Assembly (NCBI RefSeq): GCF_009882985.1
Contig: NZ_WTUZ01000040.1
Span: forward strand, 1-64,000
Length of the DNA stretch: 64,000 nucleotides
Direction of reading: 5' to 3'
DNA from: Paenibacillus silvestris
Lineage (GTDB): Bacteria; Bacillota; Bacilli; Paenibacillales; NBRC-103111
The stretch's first letter is position 1; every line of letters starts with the position of its first letter. Positions 23,554 through 32,294 of the stretch are shown here, one piece after another. A program made the translations under genes and the position numbers. The notes under the pieces are model-generated. The model ran no database searches and had not been told where the DNA came from. It saw nothing but the letters and a program-made list of their open reading frames with translations.

Positions 23554-23593
23554 AAAGAAGGTGCAGCCCATTAACATGGTCTGCACCTTCTTT
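23554..23593. terminator. Bidirectional terminator between NAS-like and spermidine synthase-like genes
   Basis: AAAGAAGGTGCAG and CTGCACCTTCTTT are perfect 13-bp arms with a 14-base loop between two convergent genes; T-runs occur on both sides. Confidence 0.88.
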
Positions 23594-23595
23594 GA

Positions 23596-24345
23596 TTACT
23601 TCTCAACTTTATCCCAAATCACATATCCTTGCCCGAGTTCAATCTCTGTAAAGCCAGCCATATGACGTGCTTGGTACCCAATTGGCTCATTTCTTCCTAT
23701 GAGAATAATATTTTGCATGTCGGCGACACCTCCCGAGGGTAAAGAAAATGCTTTAACATAAGTAAATTCCTCACTCAGTGTTGCATGTATAGCGTTCACA
23801 AGCTGGTCATTCTCACCTTTACCGAACAAGTTCATGATGATCAATCCCGATGAATCGAGTTTGTCTCTGCACATTTCAAAAAATGGTTTGGAGACCAGAT
23901 GCATTGGTGTTCCTTTTTCAGTAAAGGCATCCAGTACGATTGCGTCATAAGCATGCCGCTCTTCATTCGCGAGAAGTTGACGCCCATCACCAATACTGAC
24001 ATTATCCCTTCTGTATCCAAAAAATCTTTGGCTTAACTCCACCACAGTCTGATCTAGTTCTGCAACTTTGCATCGCTTCTCAGAAAAATAACCAGCTATT
24101 GTTCCAATCCCATGTCCAATAATAAAGGCGTTCTCGAAGTCCGGGATGTTATAGTCAATGACATGGATCATGGCTCGCGGATATTCAAATAGAATACGTG
24201 TGGGATCATTCAAGTCCATCGCACCTTGGATAGCACGATTGGAAAACTCCAATACGCGAAAACTCCCCTTTTCTCCATACAGCTCAGTTGTGTCGTAAAC
24301 GGAAATCTCATGATTGGGGCTAGATGTTTTGAAAAGTAAATTCAA
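23596..24345 (-). CDS. Spermidine synthase-like protein
   Basis: A 249-residue protein with the aminopropyltransferase fold. Family landmarks are FEYPRAMIHV, the nucleotide loop FIIGHGIGTIAG (77-82), the acidic AELDQTVVELSQRFF, IGDGRQLL and YDAIVLDAF. True SpeE proteins have GGGDG and a D-x-x-DP motif; here the loop is GHGIG and the last motif DAFTEKG, so it belongs to the spermidine-synthase-like group with uncertain activity. A TTG start with AAAGGGACC upstream is used. It runs convergent to the nicotianamine-synthase-like gene; both families move a side chain of SAM or decarboxylated SAM, which may be coincidence. Confidence 0.82.
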   Translation of the reverse strand: MNLLFKTSSPNHEISVYDTTELYGEKGSFRVLEFSNRAIQGAMDLNDPTRILFEYPRAMIHVIDYNIPDFENAFIIGHGIGTIAGYFSEKRCKVAELDQTVVELSQRFFGYRRDNVSIGDGRQLLANEERHAYDAIVLDAFTEKGTPMHLVSKPFFEMCRDKLDSSGLIIMNLFGKGENDQLVNAIHATLSEEFTYVKAFSLPSGGVADMQNIILIGRNEPIGYQARHMAGFTEIELGQGYVIWDKVEK

Positions 24346-24390
24346 GTTACCGGTCCCTTTCTTTGTTGCTTACTATTGTGGAAGATGATT

Positions 24391-25278
24391 TCAGTTAGTG
24401 AAATCGCCGGCCTTATCTTGAATAAAGCTGACGAATTTCTGTGTTGCCGGGGACAGAAAACGGTCTTTTTTGATATGCAGACCAACTTCCCACCGCCATC
24501 CTTCCTCTTGAATCTGAATCCATCGCAGACCTTCCAGATGCAAGCCGGATGTTTTCGGCAGGACGGAAACGCCGAGACCTGCTGCTACGAACCCTGCCAC
24601 CGTTGGAAGATCCTCCGCATCGTAAGTGGACGCGAGAGTAAAATTCATATGATGGACGCGGGTAAGGAGCGAATCTCTTAAAGAGCAGTTGTGTTTCAAG
24701 CCCACGAAAGGCTCCCCAGTAATCTCTTTTAAGCTAATGGACTCCCTCTCCGCAAATCGGTGATCGAATGAGACCACCAAATACAAGGGCATAGAAAGAA
24801 TCGGCACCCACTCATACGTGTCGCTAGCTGGTCTTTCTGAAGTGATCATGACATCTGAAAATCCATTCTCAACCTGTTCGACAATCGCCCCCTTGTCTCC
24901 TTGCGTCAGCTCGAAGGTGATTTTCGGGTTGGCTTTCTGATATTCGCGAATCAGCTTAGGAATTAAGCCTACACCTAATATATTTAGATAAGAGAGATAG
25001 ATGATACCTGACTCAGGGTTGGAACATTCTTCGATTTCCTGTTTTCCCCGCTCTACCTCTTGCAATATCTTCTCGACTCGCTTCATGAACATGGTTCCAT
25101 ATCGGTTAATTTGCAGGTTGCGCCCCTTCCGCTCAAATAGCGGTACACCTAGTTCAGCTTCCAGTTTGGAGATAGAATGACTTAGGGCAGGCTGCGTCAC
25201 GGATAAAGCTTCAGCAGCTTTCGTCAGGTGTTCGATCTGGGCGACCTTCAAGAAATACTCTAATTGTGTAAGCTCCAT
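24391..25278 (-). CDS. LysR family transcriptional regulator
   Basis: A 295-residue LysR regulator: winged helix at residues 1-60 (LEYFLKVAQIEHLTKAAEAL, then SVTQPALSHSISKLE) and a periplasmic-binding-like effector domain. It is divergent from an SDR gene, with a 220-bp shared control region, the classic LysR layout, so the SDR is its probable target. The start at 25278 follows AGGAGAAGAG; the longer frame is not needed. Two direct ATTCATAA repeats at 25293-25309 lie in its leader. The inducer is unknown. Confidence 0.92.
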   Translation of the reverse strand: MELTQLEYFLKVAQIEHLTKAAEALSVTQPALSHSISKLEAELGVPLFERKGRNLQINRYGTMFMKRVEKILQEVERGKQEIEECSNPESGIIYLSYLNILGVGLIPKLIREYQKANPKITFELTQGDKGAIVEQVENGFSDVMITSERPASDTYEWVPILSMPLYLVVSFDHRFAERESISLKEITGEPFVGLKHNCSLRDSLLTRVHHMNFTLASTYDAEDLPTVAGFVAAGLGVSVLPKTSGLHLEGLRWIQIQEEGWRWEVGLHIKKDRFLSPATQKFVSFIQDKAGDFTN

Positions 25279-25498
25279 TTCTCTTCTCCTAAATTCATAA
25301 TATTCATAAATCCTGTTGTTATCATACATATTGTTAATGATTGAAGCAAGGTTGACGTTCAAGAAGGCTCTATTTACATGAATTTAAGTAATGTAATCAA
25401 TTATTAATATAAATTAGACTTATGATTCATTCAGACGTAAGCTTAGACATGTGATCAACGTTCACAACATCAGATTTTATATACAGGAGGACTTATCA

Positions 25499-26290
25499 AT
25501 GAAACTTTCTTCATATGAGCACGAATTTCAAGGTAAACGAGCACTTGTAACTGGCGGAACCAAGGGTATGGGCTTTGCGATCGTGAAAAGGCTGGCAGAA
25601 GCGGGAGCTACCGTGCTCACTACGGCACGTACAATCCCAACAGATTACGAGATCCCTAACGTTCATTTCGTTCAAGCAGATATTACGAAGCCGGAAGGCA
25701 CAGCGATCATCATTGAAGCAGTGAAAGAGAAACTCGGCGGTATCGACATCCTCATAAATACGGTTGGCGGTGCCTCCACGCCGCCAGGTGGTGCGTTGGC
25801 ACTAACAGAGGAAGACTGGATGGAAACCTTGAATATGAATCTTCTTGGTGCTGTGCGGTTAGACAGAGGTTTGATACCGCTAATGGTCGAGCAAGGAAAA
25901 GCAGCTATCATTCACGTAAGTTCCATACAGCGTAAAATGCCACTCTACGAAACTACATTAGCGTATGCAGCATCTAAAGCGGCCCTCACCAATTACAGCA
26001 AGGGCTTATCCAAGGAGTTCTCGCCGAAAGGGATTCGCATTAATACGATAGCACCAGGTTTCATTCAGACTGAAGCGGCAGATCGTATGATTGACCGAAT
26101 CGCTACCGCAGCAGGAAGCCGCGAAGCTGCGTTAGATGAGCTGATGAATTCCCTCGGAGGCATTCCTATTGGACGTCCGGGCTTGCCGGAGGAAGTGGCT
26201 GAGCTTGCCGCTTTCCTGGTTTCCGACCGCGCAGCCTCTATTACAGGAAGTGAATATGTGATTGATGGGGGCACGTTAGCAACCATTTAA
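25499..26290 (+). CDS. Short-chain dehydrogenase/reductase divergent to LysR
   Basis: A 263-residue SDR. Cofactor loop LVTGGTKGMGFAIV near residue 17, a modified NNAG motif (NTVGGASTP, typical of one SDR branch), catalytic Ser and YAASKAAL, and the C-terminal SEYVIDGGT. The TTARTIP segment after the second strand suggests NADP. The start at 25499 follows ACAGGAGGAC. It ends in a strong terminator. Control by the divergent LysR gene is inferred. Confidence 0.92.
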   Translation: MKLSSYEHEFQGKRALVTGGTKGMGFAIVKRLAEAGATVLTTARTIPTDYEIPNVHFVQADITKPEGTAIIIEAVKEKLGGIDILINTVGGASTPPGGALALTEEDWMETLNMNLLGAVRLDRGLIPLMVEQGKAAIIHVSSIQRKMPLYETTLAYAASKAALTNYSKGLSKEFSPKGIRINTIAPGFIQTEAADRMIDRIATAAGSREAALDELMNSLGGIPIGRPGLPEEVAELAAFLVSDRAASITGSEYVIDGGTLATI

Positions 26291-26310
26291 TTGTATTGCG
26301 AAAATGAAAA

Positions 26311-26345
26311 AGTTCTCAGGAATTTCGTTCCTGAGAGCTTTTTTG
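26311..26345 (+). terminator. Terminator of the SDR gene
   Basis: GTTCTCAGGAA and TTCCTGAGAGC form a stem with a five-base loop followed by TTTTTT, about 20 bp after the stop codon. Confidence 0.9.
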
Positions 26346-26426
26346 TATAAACTATGCTAAGTTCATTCAGAGAAACTCGTGATAGAATTAAATGAAATCT
26401 TAAGCATACAAAGGGGAATAATAGAA

Positions 26427-27122
26427 ATGACAAATGCTGTAGACTGGAAAAATGGTGCTCGTGGACATGCCTTTGTGGCCTCTTTTAGCGGAGGAAAAGA
26501 TAGTGTTTTAGCTCTGTATAAAGCAATGCAAACAGGCAAAGCACTTGGACTGATCGTCATGCTGGAGGAAGAAGGAAAACGTTCCCGATCTCACGGGACC
26601 CCTCCCGAACTTATCCGTGCCCAAGCTGAATCTATCGGATTGCCTGTCTATACAGCACCTGCAAGTTGGGCTGATTACGAAGAAGTGTTTATACGTCTTT
26701 TAGTAGACGCTAAGAAACATGGAGCAGAAGTTCTAGTTACGGGAGACCTCGAGTTGACGGCTCATGGTTGCTGGCAAGACGAGGTATCGAGCATGGCTGG
26801 ATTGAAACTAGGGATGCCACTATGGGAAATGGACCACCGTGAAACCGTTGAAGAATTCATTACCTTAGGATTTGTTACGATCGTTGTTACTGTCAATTTA
26901 GCATTAGGAATGCGCGAAGAGGATCTAGGTCGAACGTTGACCCATGCTTTTGTCGAGGAGCTTGTAGCTCGCGGTATCGATCCTTGCGGCGAGGGTGGCG
27001 AATTCCATACCACCGTCATTGATGGTCCCCTTTTTAAACAATCCATCGCCGTTCGCAGGGGTGTTATTGTACATCATGGCGAATATGCCTTCTTGCCATT
27101 GGAGCTAGACCCGTTACAATAA
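26427..27122 (+). CDS. Dph6-related ATP pyrophosphatase
   Basis: A 231-residue adenine-nucleotide alpha hydrolase (PP-loop) protein. The ATP motif SGGKDSVLAL is at residues 21-30. The C-terminal half has the family mark CGEGGEFHTTVIDGPLF, shared with eukaryotic and archaeal diphthine-ammonia ligase (Dph6). Bacteria lack diphthamide, so the bacterial protein must do a different amidation or adenylation; its role is unknown. The ATG at 26427 follows AAAGGGG; an upstream GTG at 26379 lacks a ribosome site. It appears monocistronic. Confidence 0.85.
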   Translation: MTNAVDWKNGARGHAFVASFSGGKDSVLALYKAMQTGKALGLIVMLEEEGKRSRSHGTPPELIRAQAESIGLPVYTAPASWADYEEVFIRLLVDAKKHGAEVLVTGDLELTAHGCWQDEVSSMAGLKLGMPLWEMDHRETVEEFITLGFVTIVVTVNLALGMREEDLGRTLTHAFVEELVARGIDPCGEGGEFHTTVIDGPLFKQSIAVRRGVIVHHGEYAFLPLELDPLQ

Positions 27123-27203
27123 TCAAACCAGCAATTCCGTTTATATTCAGTTTAAAAAAGCAAGCTATACTCCATGTAACTTATTAAGTAGGAGGAATTG
27201 GCA

Positions 27204-28220
27204 TTGGATCTGTTAAACAGAAAACAAGGCTCTGAAGTTTTGGCCGTCGAAGCACGTGGGCTCTTCAAAGCTTTTGGTCAAAATCGCGCGGTAGACGGCG
27301 TTGATTTGAACGTGCGCGCCGGCACGATTTATGGCGTTCTTGGACCTAATGGTGCTGGCAAGACGACCACCATTAACATGCTGGCAACGTTGCTTCGACC
27401 AGACGGAGGGTCGGCGAAAATTTTCGGCCACGATGTTGTGAAAGAGTCCCAGATTGTTCGTCAATTGATCGGGGTAACGGGCCAGTACGCTTCGGTTGAT
27501 GAGTCGCTTAGCGCTACAGAAAACCTTATGATCTTCTCTCGACTTCTGGGCCTAGGCCGTGCAGAGGCAAGAAACAAGACAGTGGAACTGCTTGAGGAAT
27601 TTGGCTTGACTGAGGCCGCGAAACGACCCTTGAAGAACTTCTCCGGCGGCATGCGCCGCAGGCTGGATCTCGCGGCAAGCCTCATCGCGCAGCCCCCTCT
27701 TATTTTCCTGGATGAACCTACTACAGGGCTAGATCCTCGCACACGTTCGCAAATGTGGGATACAATCCGTCGGTTAGTGAACACAGGGTCTACCATCCTG
27801 TTAACAACGCAGTACCTCGAAGAAGCCGATCAACTGGCTGACCGGGTCGCGGTTATTGATCGCGGTCGCGTGGTCGCCGAAGGAACCGTGGATGAATTGA
27901 AAGCATCCGTCGGTACTTCCTCCTTGCAACTAATCGTCCATAATCCATTAGATATCGAAGCAGCCTGCCGTACCATTGAACAAGTGCTCAAGGTACACCC
28001 AACGGTGACTTCCGGGAAAATTACGGCCCCGATGGCAAACGCTGATCTTGTAACAGATTTGCTAATATCCCTGCGCGAAGCTGGTATCCATTTGGCAGAG
28101 ATGAGTGTGCAGAAGCCTACGCTAGACGAGGTATTTTTAACGATTACAGGTCAAGGTGTTCAGGATCACTCGCAGCAGGCATCCGATGCATCCAGCAGCA
28201 AACAGGAGGCAAGAGTATGA
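27204..28220 (+). CDS. ABC exporter ATPase, daunorubicin-resistance (DrrA) type
   Basis: A 338-residue ATPase of an ABC-2 exporter. Walker A GPNGAGKTTT, Q-loop GVTGQYASVDE, signature NFSGGMRRRLDL, Walker B PLIFLDEPTTGLD, and the DrrA-type switch LLTTQYLEEADQLADR. A C-terminal domain of about 100 residues follows, as in DrrA and other drug exporters. The TTG at 27204 has GGAGG at 8 bp and is preferred to the TTG at 27198. It overlaps the permease gene by ATGA. Substrates are probably hydrophobic drugs or secondary metabolites, but none can be named. Confidence 0.92.
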   Translation: MDLLNRKQGSEVLAVEARGLFKAFGQNRAVDGVDLNVRAGTIYGVLGPNGAGKTTTINMLATLLRPDGGSAKIFGHDVVKESQIVRQLIGVTGQYASVDESLSATENLMIFSRLLGLGRAEARNKTVELLEEFGLTEAAKRPLKNFSGGMRRRLDLAASLIAQPPLIFLDEPTTGLDPRTRSQMWDTIRRLVNTGSTILLTTQYLEEADQLADRVAVIDRGRVVAEGTVDELKASVGTSSLQLIVHNPLDIEAACRTIEQVLKVHPTVTSGKITAPMANADLVTDLLISLREAGIHLAEMSVQKPTLDEVFLTITGQGVQDHSQQASDASSSKQEARV

Positions 28221-29032
28221 GGAGCAATTCAATCCTACCACCAGCCGAGCGACAATTGAAAAACCATACAAGTTTCAGTCAATCCGTGCGCAATTCGCTG
28301 ACAATGGCTTATCGAGGACTTCTGAAGATCCGACGCACGCCGGAACAATTGTTCGATGTCACGCTTCAGCCCATCATTTTCACACTAATGTTTACTTACA
28401 TCTTCGGTGGTGCCATTTCAGGTGACGTAGTGAGCTACCTGCCTGTCATTATTCCTGGTATCCTCGTGCAGACAGTCATCACGACCTCGATCGTCACAGG
28501 TGTCCAATTGCGTGAGGATATGGATAAAGGCGTTTTCGACCGATTCAAGTCACTGCCTATCGCAAGGATAGCGCCGTTAGCAGGAGCACTCTTGGCTGAC
28601 ACGATACGTTATACCATTGCGACTGTTCTAACCTTCTCGATGGGATTTATTATGGGCTATCGTCCTGAAGGCGGCCTAGGACATGTGGCTATCGCTGCGA
28701 TTCTTGTCATCTTCTGCTCTTGGGCTATTAGCTGGATCTTCGCCTTCTTCGGCGTAATTGCTCGTACAGCCTCAAGTGTACAAGGCATATCGATGCTTGT
28801 CTTATTCCCCCTTACGTTTCTTTCCAATGCGTTCGTTCCTGTGGATACGATGCCCGGATGGCTTCAATGGTTCGTTAACATCAATCCGATCTCTCACCTC
28901 GTCTCAGCCGTTCGGCTGCTTGCTAACACAGGCACCGTTGGTTGGGATCTAACGATTTCCCTGATCGGAGCTATTGTCATTGTGGCAATTTTCGCACCAA
29001 TTACCGTAATTGCTTACATGCGCCGAACCTAA
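28217..29032 (+). CDS. ABC-2 type exporter permease (DrrB type)
   Basis: A 271-residue membrane protein with six predicted helices and the ABC-2 signature region ARTASSVQGISMLVLFPLTF, followed by LSNAFVPVDTMPGWLQ and NPISHLVSAVR. The N-terminal cytoplasmic part has LRKIRRTPEQLFD-like KIRRTPEQLFDVTLQPIIF, typical of DrrB. It is coupled to the ATPase by an ATGA overlap and together they form an exporter. A strong hairpin ends the operon. Confidence 0.92.
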   Translation: MRSNSILPPAERQLKNHTSFSQSVRNSLTMAYRGLLKIRRTPEQLFDVTLQPIIFTLMFTYIFGGAISGDVVSYLPVIIPGILVQTVITTSIVTGVQLREDMDKGVFDRFKSLPIARIAPLAGALLADTIRYTIATVLTFSMGFIMGYRPEGGLGHVAIAAILVIFCSWAISWIFAFFGVIARTASSVQGISMLVLFPLTFLSNAFVPVDTMPGWLQWFVNINPISHLVSAVRLLANTGTVGWDLTISLIGAIVIVAIFAPITVIAYMRRT

Positions 29033-29047
29033 TCGTTCAAAAATAAG

Positions 29048-29077
29048 AAGGCTGCCACATTTTTACGTGGCAGCCTT
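29048..29077. terminator. Terminator between the DrrAB operon and the convergent membrane protein gene
   Basis: AAGGCTGCCAC and GTGGCAGCCTT are perfect 11-bp arms with an 8-base loop, followed by short T-rich tails on both strands. It sits between convergent genes. Confidence 0.85.
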
Positions 29078-29106
29078 GTTCAGTCTGAGCGGGCCCAGAG
29101 GAAGAT

Positions 29107-30738
29107 TTAGAAGGTAGCAGGTGACATAAAATAGGAGTACCATAAATTCGTCATAAAGATATCGAGCAGAACAAAATAAAACAATTCCAAACCAATATTA
29201 CGATCATCCAGTCCTTTTCTCCATACCCGAGTACAGACATAAGCAAGCAATGCCATGATAATCAGCATACAGAAGTAGACCAGGATAGGCTGTAATGCGT
29301 CTGGCATCACTTGAAGCGCGGTAACCTTACGGTAGTCCCCAATGAACAGCACCTTAACACCCAGATACATGCCAATTGATACGAAAAAGTGCAGACGCGG
29401 ACGGGAATCATAGTGATGCTGCCAAAAAGCGCTGAGCACCAGCAAATAGATGCCAGGCAAGAAGATCCACTTTAGACTTAGAAACCAAGTTACAAGACCA
29501 ATCCCCCAGAGCAGCGGCAGATTCTCGGCAGCCGTTCGTAAGTCATCTGCCGTAAGCTGGTTCATCCTCTCCCTGTAAAGTTGTTGATCCGTGGCATAAT
29601 AGACGCGGTATGACGTTTGATTAACCGGATCAAGCCAAACCGCAAGGCGAATATCTTGCTCTTGCATAAGGTTCGGGTATTGCGCGAATCCGCCGAATTG
29701 GCTGATTTTGGTTGATGCGGCTAGCTGAGTTTCGTTAAAAGTCAACTGATACACTTCTTGGCTGCTCATGCGCCGATTTTTCTCATACACCGATGAAACC
29801 ACAAGAGTGACTTCCCCAGTAGCTGACTGAGAGAACGTCGGCTGCAAGATCGTGTCCGAATCCATAGTCGCAGAGCTTGGAAGATCTATCCGTTCGTCTT
29901 GCCTGTTAGCAGGTTGATCCCACGGGTAGGTGAGCATCTGCAAAGTACTCTTCCCTGACTTAGCTGAGCTGATCGTGTAGGCAACCCTGAGGAAAGATTT
30001 GTCTGCATATAAGGAGAAATCCTCTAAAGACCTGTTAATTAGCTCCAATTCTTTGAGCTTTTCCATAACGACCGTCTTTCCAGACGCGGTATCCAGCTTG
30101 ATAATGTGCAGGGCTGAATTCCCTTCCCTACTTGTCGCATAAACTACGGACAGCAGACCATCTGTCTCCAGGAATCCTTGAAGCTGTGTAACTCCAGTCG
30201 TATTTACCTTGATCCAATTCGGCGCAACTTCGCCTTGCGTAGTCCCCACAAAGAGTGCCTCGTCGTTATAGGCGAGTAGGACCTTTTTGCCATTTTGCCC
30301 CTGTATAGCTTGAACGCCGTTCATCGAGGAATCATTCAGCATTCTTTTCGGTGACCAAGTCCCGTTCTTCCATTCACTCGCATATAGCTTGTTGCTCGCA
30401 CCGATCCAAACAGCTTCTTCCTCACCAATGAGGCGATAAGACTGAAATAACTCCGCATCCGGCACAGGCCGCACTTCTGAGCTGCTTCGCCCTTCCTTGT
30501 CAATTTTCACATAAATAAGCTCATTTCCGGATTTGTACGCGAAAGATTTCGAGCCGATCATTTGAACAGGACCAGCTTGCGTAGCAAGGTCCGGCAATGC
30601 TGTCGCTCGTCCATAAGGTTCTGCATATGGCATCACCTGCTCTCTCGCTAGCAGCACAGTATGTATAATTCCGATCAAGATCATGACCGCTAGAAACGGC
30701 ACAACAGTAAACAACTTCCATAAAGTACGGTTTCTCAA
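29107..30738 (-). CDS. Membrane protein with large extracytoplasmic domain, function unknown
   Basis: About 543 residues. One N-terminal helix (WKLFTVVPFLAVMILIGIIH) is followed by roughly 360 outside residues with repeated short beta-strand blocks, then five or six C-terminal helices (for example YLLVLSAFWQHH and PILVYFCMLIIMALLAYV). The outer part resembles a beta-propeller in its strand pattern but no named repeat is certain. A TTG start at 30738 has AGGAG at 7 bp; an ATG at 30753 has no ribosome site. It stands alone, with terminators on both sides. I do not recognise the family; a sensory or surface role is possible. Confidence 0.75.
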   Translation of the reverse strand: MRNRTLWKLFTVVPFLAVMILIGIIHTVLLAREQVMPYAEPYGRATALPDLATQAGPVQMIGSKSFAYKSGNELIYVKIDKEGRSSSEVRPVPDAELFQSYRLIGEEEAVWIGASNKLYASEWKNGTWSPKRMLNDSSMNGVQAIQGQNGKKVLLAYNDEALFVGTTQGEVAPNWIKVNTTGVTQLQGFLETDGLLSVVYATSREGNSALHIIKLDTASGKTVVMEKLKELELINRSLEDFSLYADKSFLRVAYTISSAKSGKSTLQMLTYPWDQPANRQDERIDLPSSATMDSDTILQPTFSQSATGEVTLVVSSVYEKNRRMSSQEVYQLTFNETQLAASTKISQFGGFAQYPNLMQEQDIRLAVWLDPVNQTSYRVYYATDQQLYRERMNQLTADDLRTAAENLPLLWGIGLVTWFLSLKWIFLPGIYLLVLSAFWQHHYDSRPRLHFFVSIGMYLGVKVLFIGDYRKVTALQVMPDALQPILVYFCMLIIMALLAYVCTRVWRKGLDDRNIGLELFYFVLLDIFMTNLWYSYFMSPATF

Positions 30739-30810
30739 TCGAAAGCTCCTCATCTTCGAGTTAATCTGACAGATTATTAGACGTCATTATCTCTAGTATG
30801 GTTGCGCAAA

Positions 30811-30840
30811 TAAAAAGAAGTCGCAATTATGCGACTTCTA
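30811..30840 (-). terminator. Terminator of the zwf-pgi-gnd operon
   Basis: AGAAGTCGCA and TGCGACTTCT are perfect 10-bp arms with a four-base loop; TTTTTA follows on the minus strand, 21 bp past the gnd stop. Confidence 0.9.
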
Positions 30841-30860
30841 AGTATAATCTATATATCGAT

Positions 30861-32279
30861 TTATTCGTTAGTATCCATCCATTGGAAATGGAAGCTGCCT
30901 TTTTTATCAACACGCTCGAATGTATGCGCCCCAAAATAATCCCTTTGTGCTTGAAGTAAGTTAGCTGGCAGTCTCTCAGTGCGATAGCTGTCATAGTAAG
31001 CTAATGCGGAAGCAAATGCAGGAACCGGAATCCCTCTTGTAACGGCAACCGAAACAACTTTTCTCCATGCATCCTGATAGTTATCAACGATTTTGCCGAA
31101 GTAGTCGTCAAGGAACAAGTTTTTAAGTGCAGGGTCACGGTCATAAGCATCCTTGATATTTTGCAAAAATCTTGCGCGGATGATACATCCACCACGGAAA
31201 ATCATCGCAATATTCCCATAGTTCAGATCCCAGCCGTACGCGTCAGAAGCAGCTCTCATTTGAGCAAACCCTTGTGCATACGACGCGATTTTGCTTGTAT
31301 ACAAGGCTTTGCGAACAGCTTCGATGAATTCTTTAGGATCGCCGTCATAGCTGGATGCCGCGGGACCATTCAGGCGTTTGCTTGCAGCAACACGCTCTTC
31401 TTTCATCGCAGAGATAAATCGTGCAAACACGGATTCTGTAATGATGGATAATGGAACTCCCAAATCGAGTGAGCTTTGGCTTGTCCATTTACCAGTACCC
31501 TTTTGGCCAGCCGAATCGAGGATCACATCCACCATTGGCTTGCCTGTTTCCGGATCTGTTTTCTTGAAAATATCGGCTGTGATCTCGATCAAATAGCTAT
31601 CCAGTTCACCGTTGTTCCATTCCGTGAAAATGTCATGCAACTCGCTTGTATTTAAGTTTAATACATCTTTTAACAAGTGATACGCTTCTCCAATAAGCTG
31701 CATATCGCCATATTCAATGCCGTTATGAACCATTTTCACATAGTGTCCAGCACCGTCTTCTCCGATATAGGTCGAGCATGCATCACCGTTCACTTTGGCC
31801 GAAATTGCTGTAAGAATTGGCTCTACCAGTTCATAAGCGTCTCGTTGTCCCCCTGGCATAATCGCAGGCCCATTAAGAGCTCCTTCTTCCCCACCGGAAA
31901 CCCCAGCGCCGATAAAACGGAATCCTTGAGCTTGAAGCTCTTTATTTCTGCGCTGTGTATCAGGGAAATAGGCGTTACCGCCATCGATTAAGATATCCCC
32001 TGGGCTTAGGTAAGGGATGAGTGAATTAATCGTATCATCCGTTGGTTGACCTGCTTTTACCATGATTAAAATTTTACGCGGCGACTCCAGAGATTGAACG
32101 AATTCTTCAGCACTGTATGTGCCAACAAAGTTCTTCCCAGGCGCTTCCGTCAGAAGTTCATTCGTTTTCTCAGGGGAACGATTATACAAAGCAACAGAGA
32201 AACCTTTGCTTTCGATATTGAGTGCCAAATTTTTACCCATAACAGCCAAGCCAACCACACCAATTTGTTGTTTACTCAT
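30861..32279 (-). CDS. gnd: 6-phosphogluconate dehydrogenase, decarboxylating
   Basis: A 472-residue enzyme of the oxidative pentose phosphate pathway; it turns 6-phosphogluconate into ribulose 5-phosphate, CO2 and NADPH. The cofactor loop is VGLAVMGKNLALN at the N-terminus, NRSPEKT follows the second strand (NADP type), and the catalytic signature is DGAGHYVKMVHNGIEYGDMQ with the substrate loop CIIRARFLQ. The length is that of the long (not the 300-residue) form. It lies 15 bp after pgi behind AGAGGAGGCAA, the last gene of a pathway operon. Confidence 0.97.
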   Translation of the reverse strand: MSKQQIGVVGLAVMGKNLALNIESKGFSVALYNRSPEKTNELLTEAPGKNFVGTYSAEEFVQSLESPRKILIMVKAGQPTDDTINSLIPYLSPGDILIDGGNAYFPDTQRRNKELQAQGFRFIGAGVSGGEEGALNGPAIMPGGQRDAYELVEPILTAISAKVNGDACSTYIGEDGAGHYVKMVHNGIEYGDMQLIGEAYHLLKDVLNLNTSELHDIFTEWNNGELDSYLIEITADIFKKTDPETGKPMVDVILDSAGQKGTGKWTSQSSLDLGVPLSIITESVFARFISAMKEERVAASKRLNGPAASSYDGDPKEFIEAVRKALYTSKIASYAQGFAQMRAASDAYGWDLNYGNIAMIFRGGCIIRARFLQNIKDAYDRDPALKNLFLDDYFGKIVDNYQDAWRKVVSVAVTRGIPVPAFASALAYYDSYRTERLPANLLQAQRDYFGAHTFERVDKKGSFHFQWMDTNE

Positions 32280-32294
32280 TGTAATTGCCTCCTC

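Noticed and set aside
23596..24345. Operon of the NAS-like and spermidine-synthase-like genes
   Set aside because: The genes are convergent and separated by a strong bidirectional terminator.
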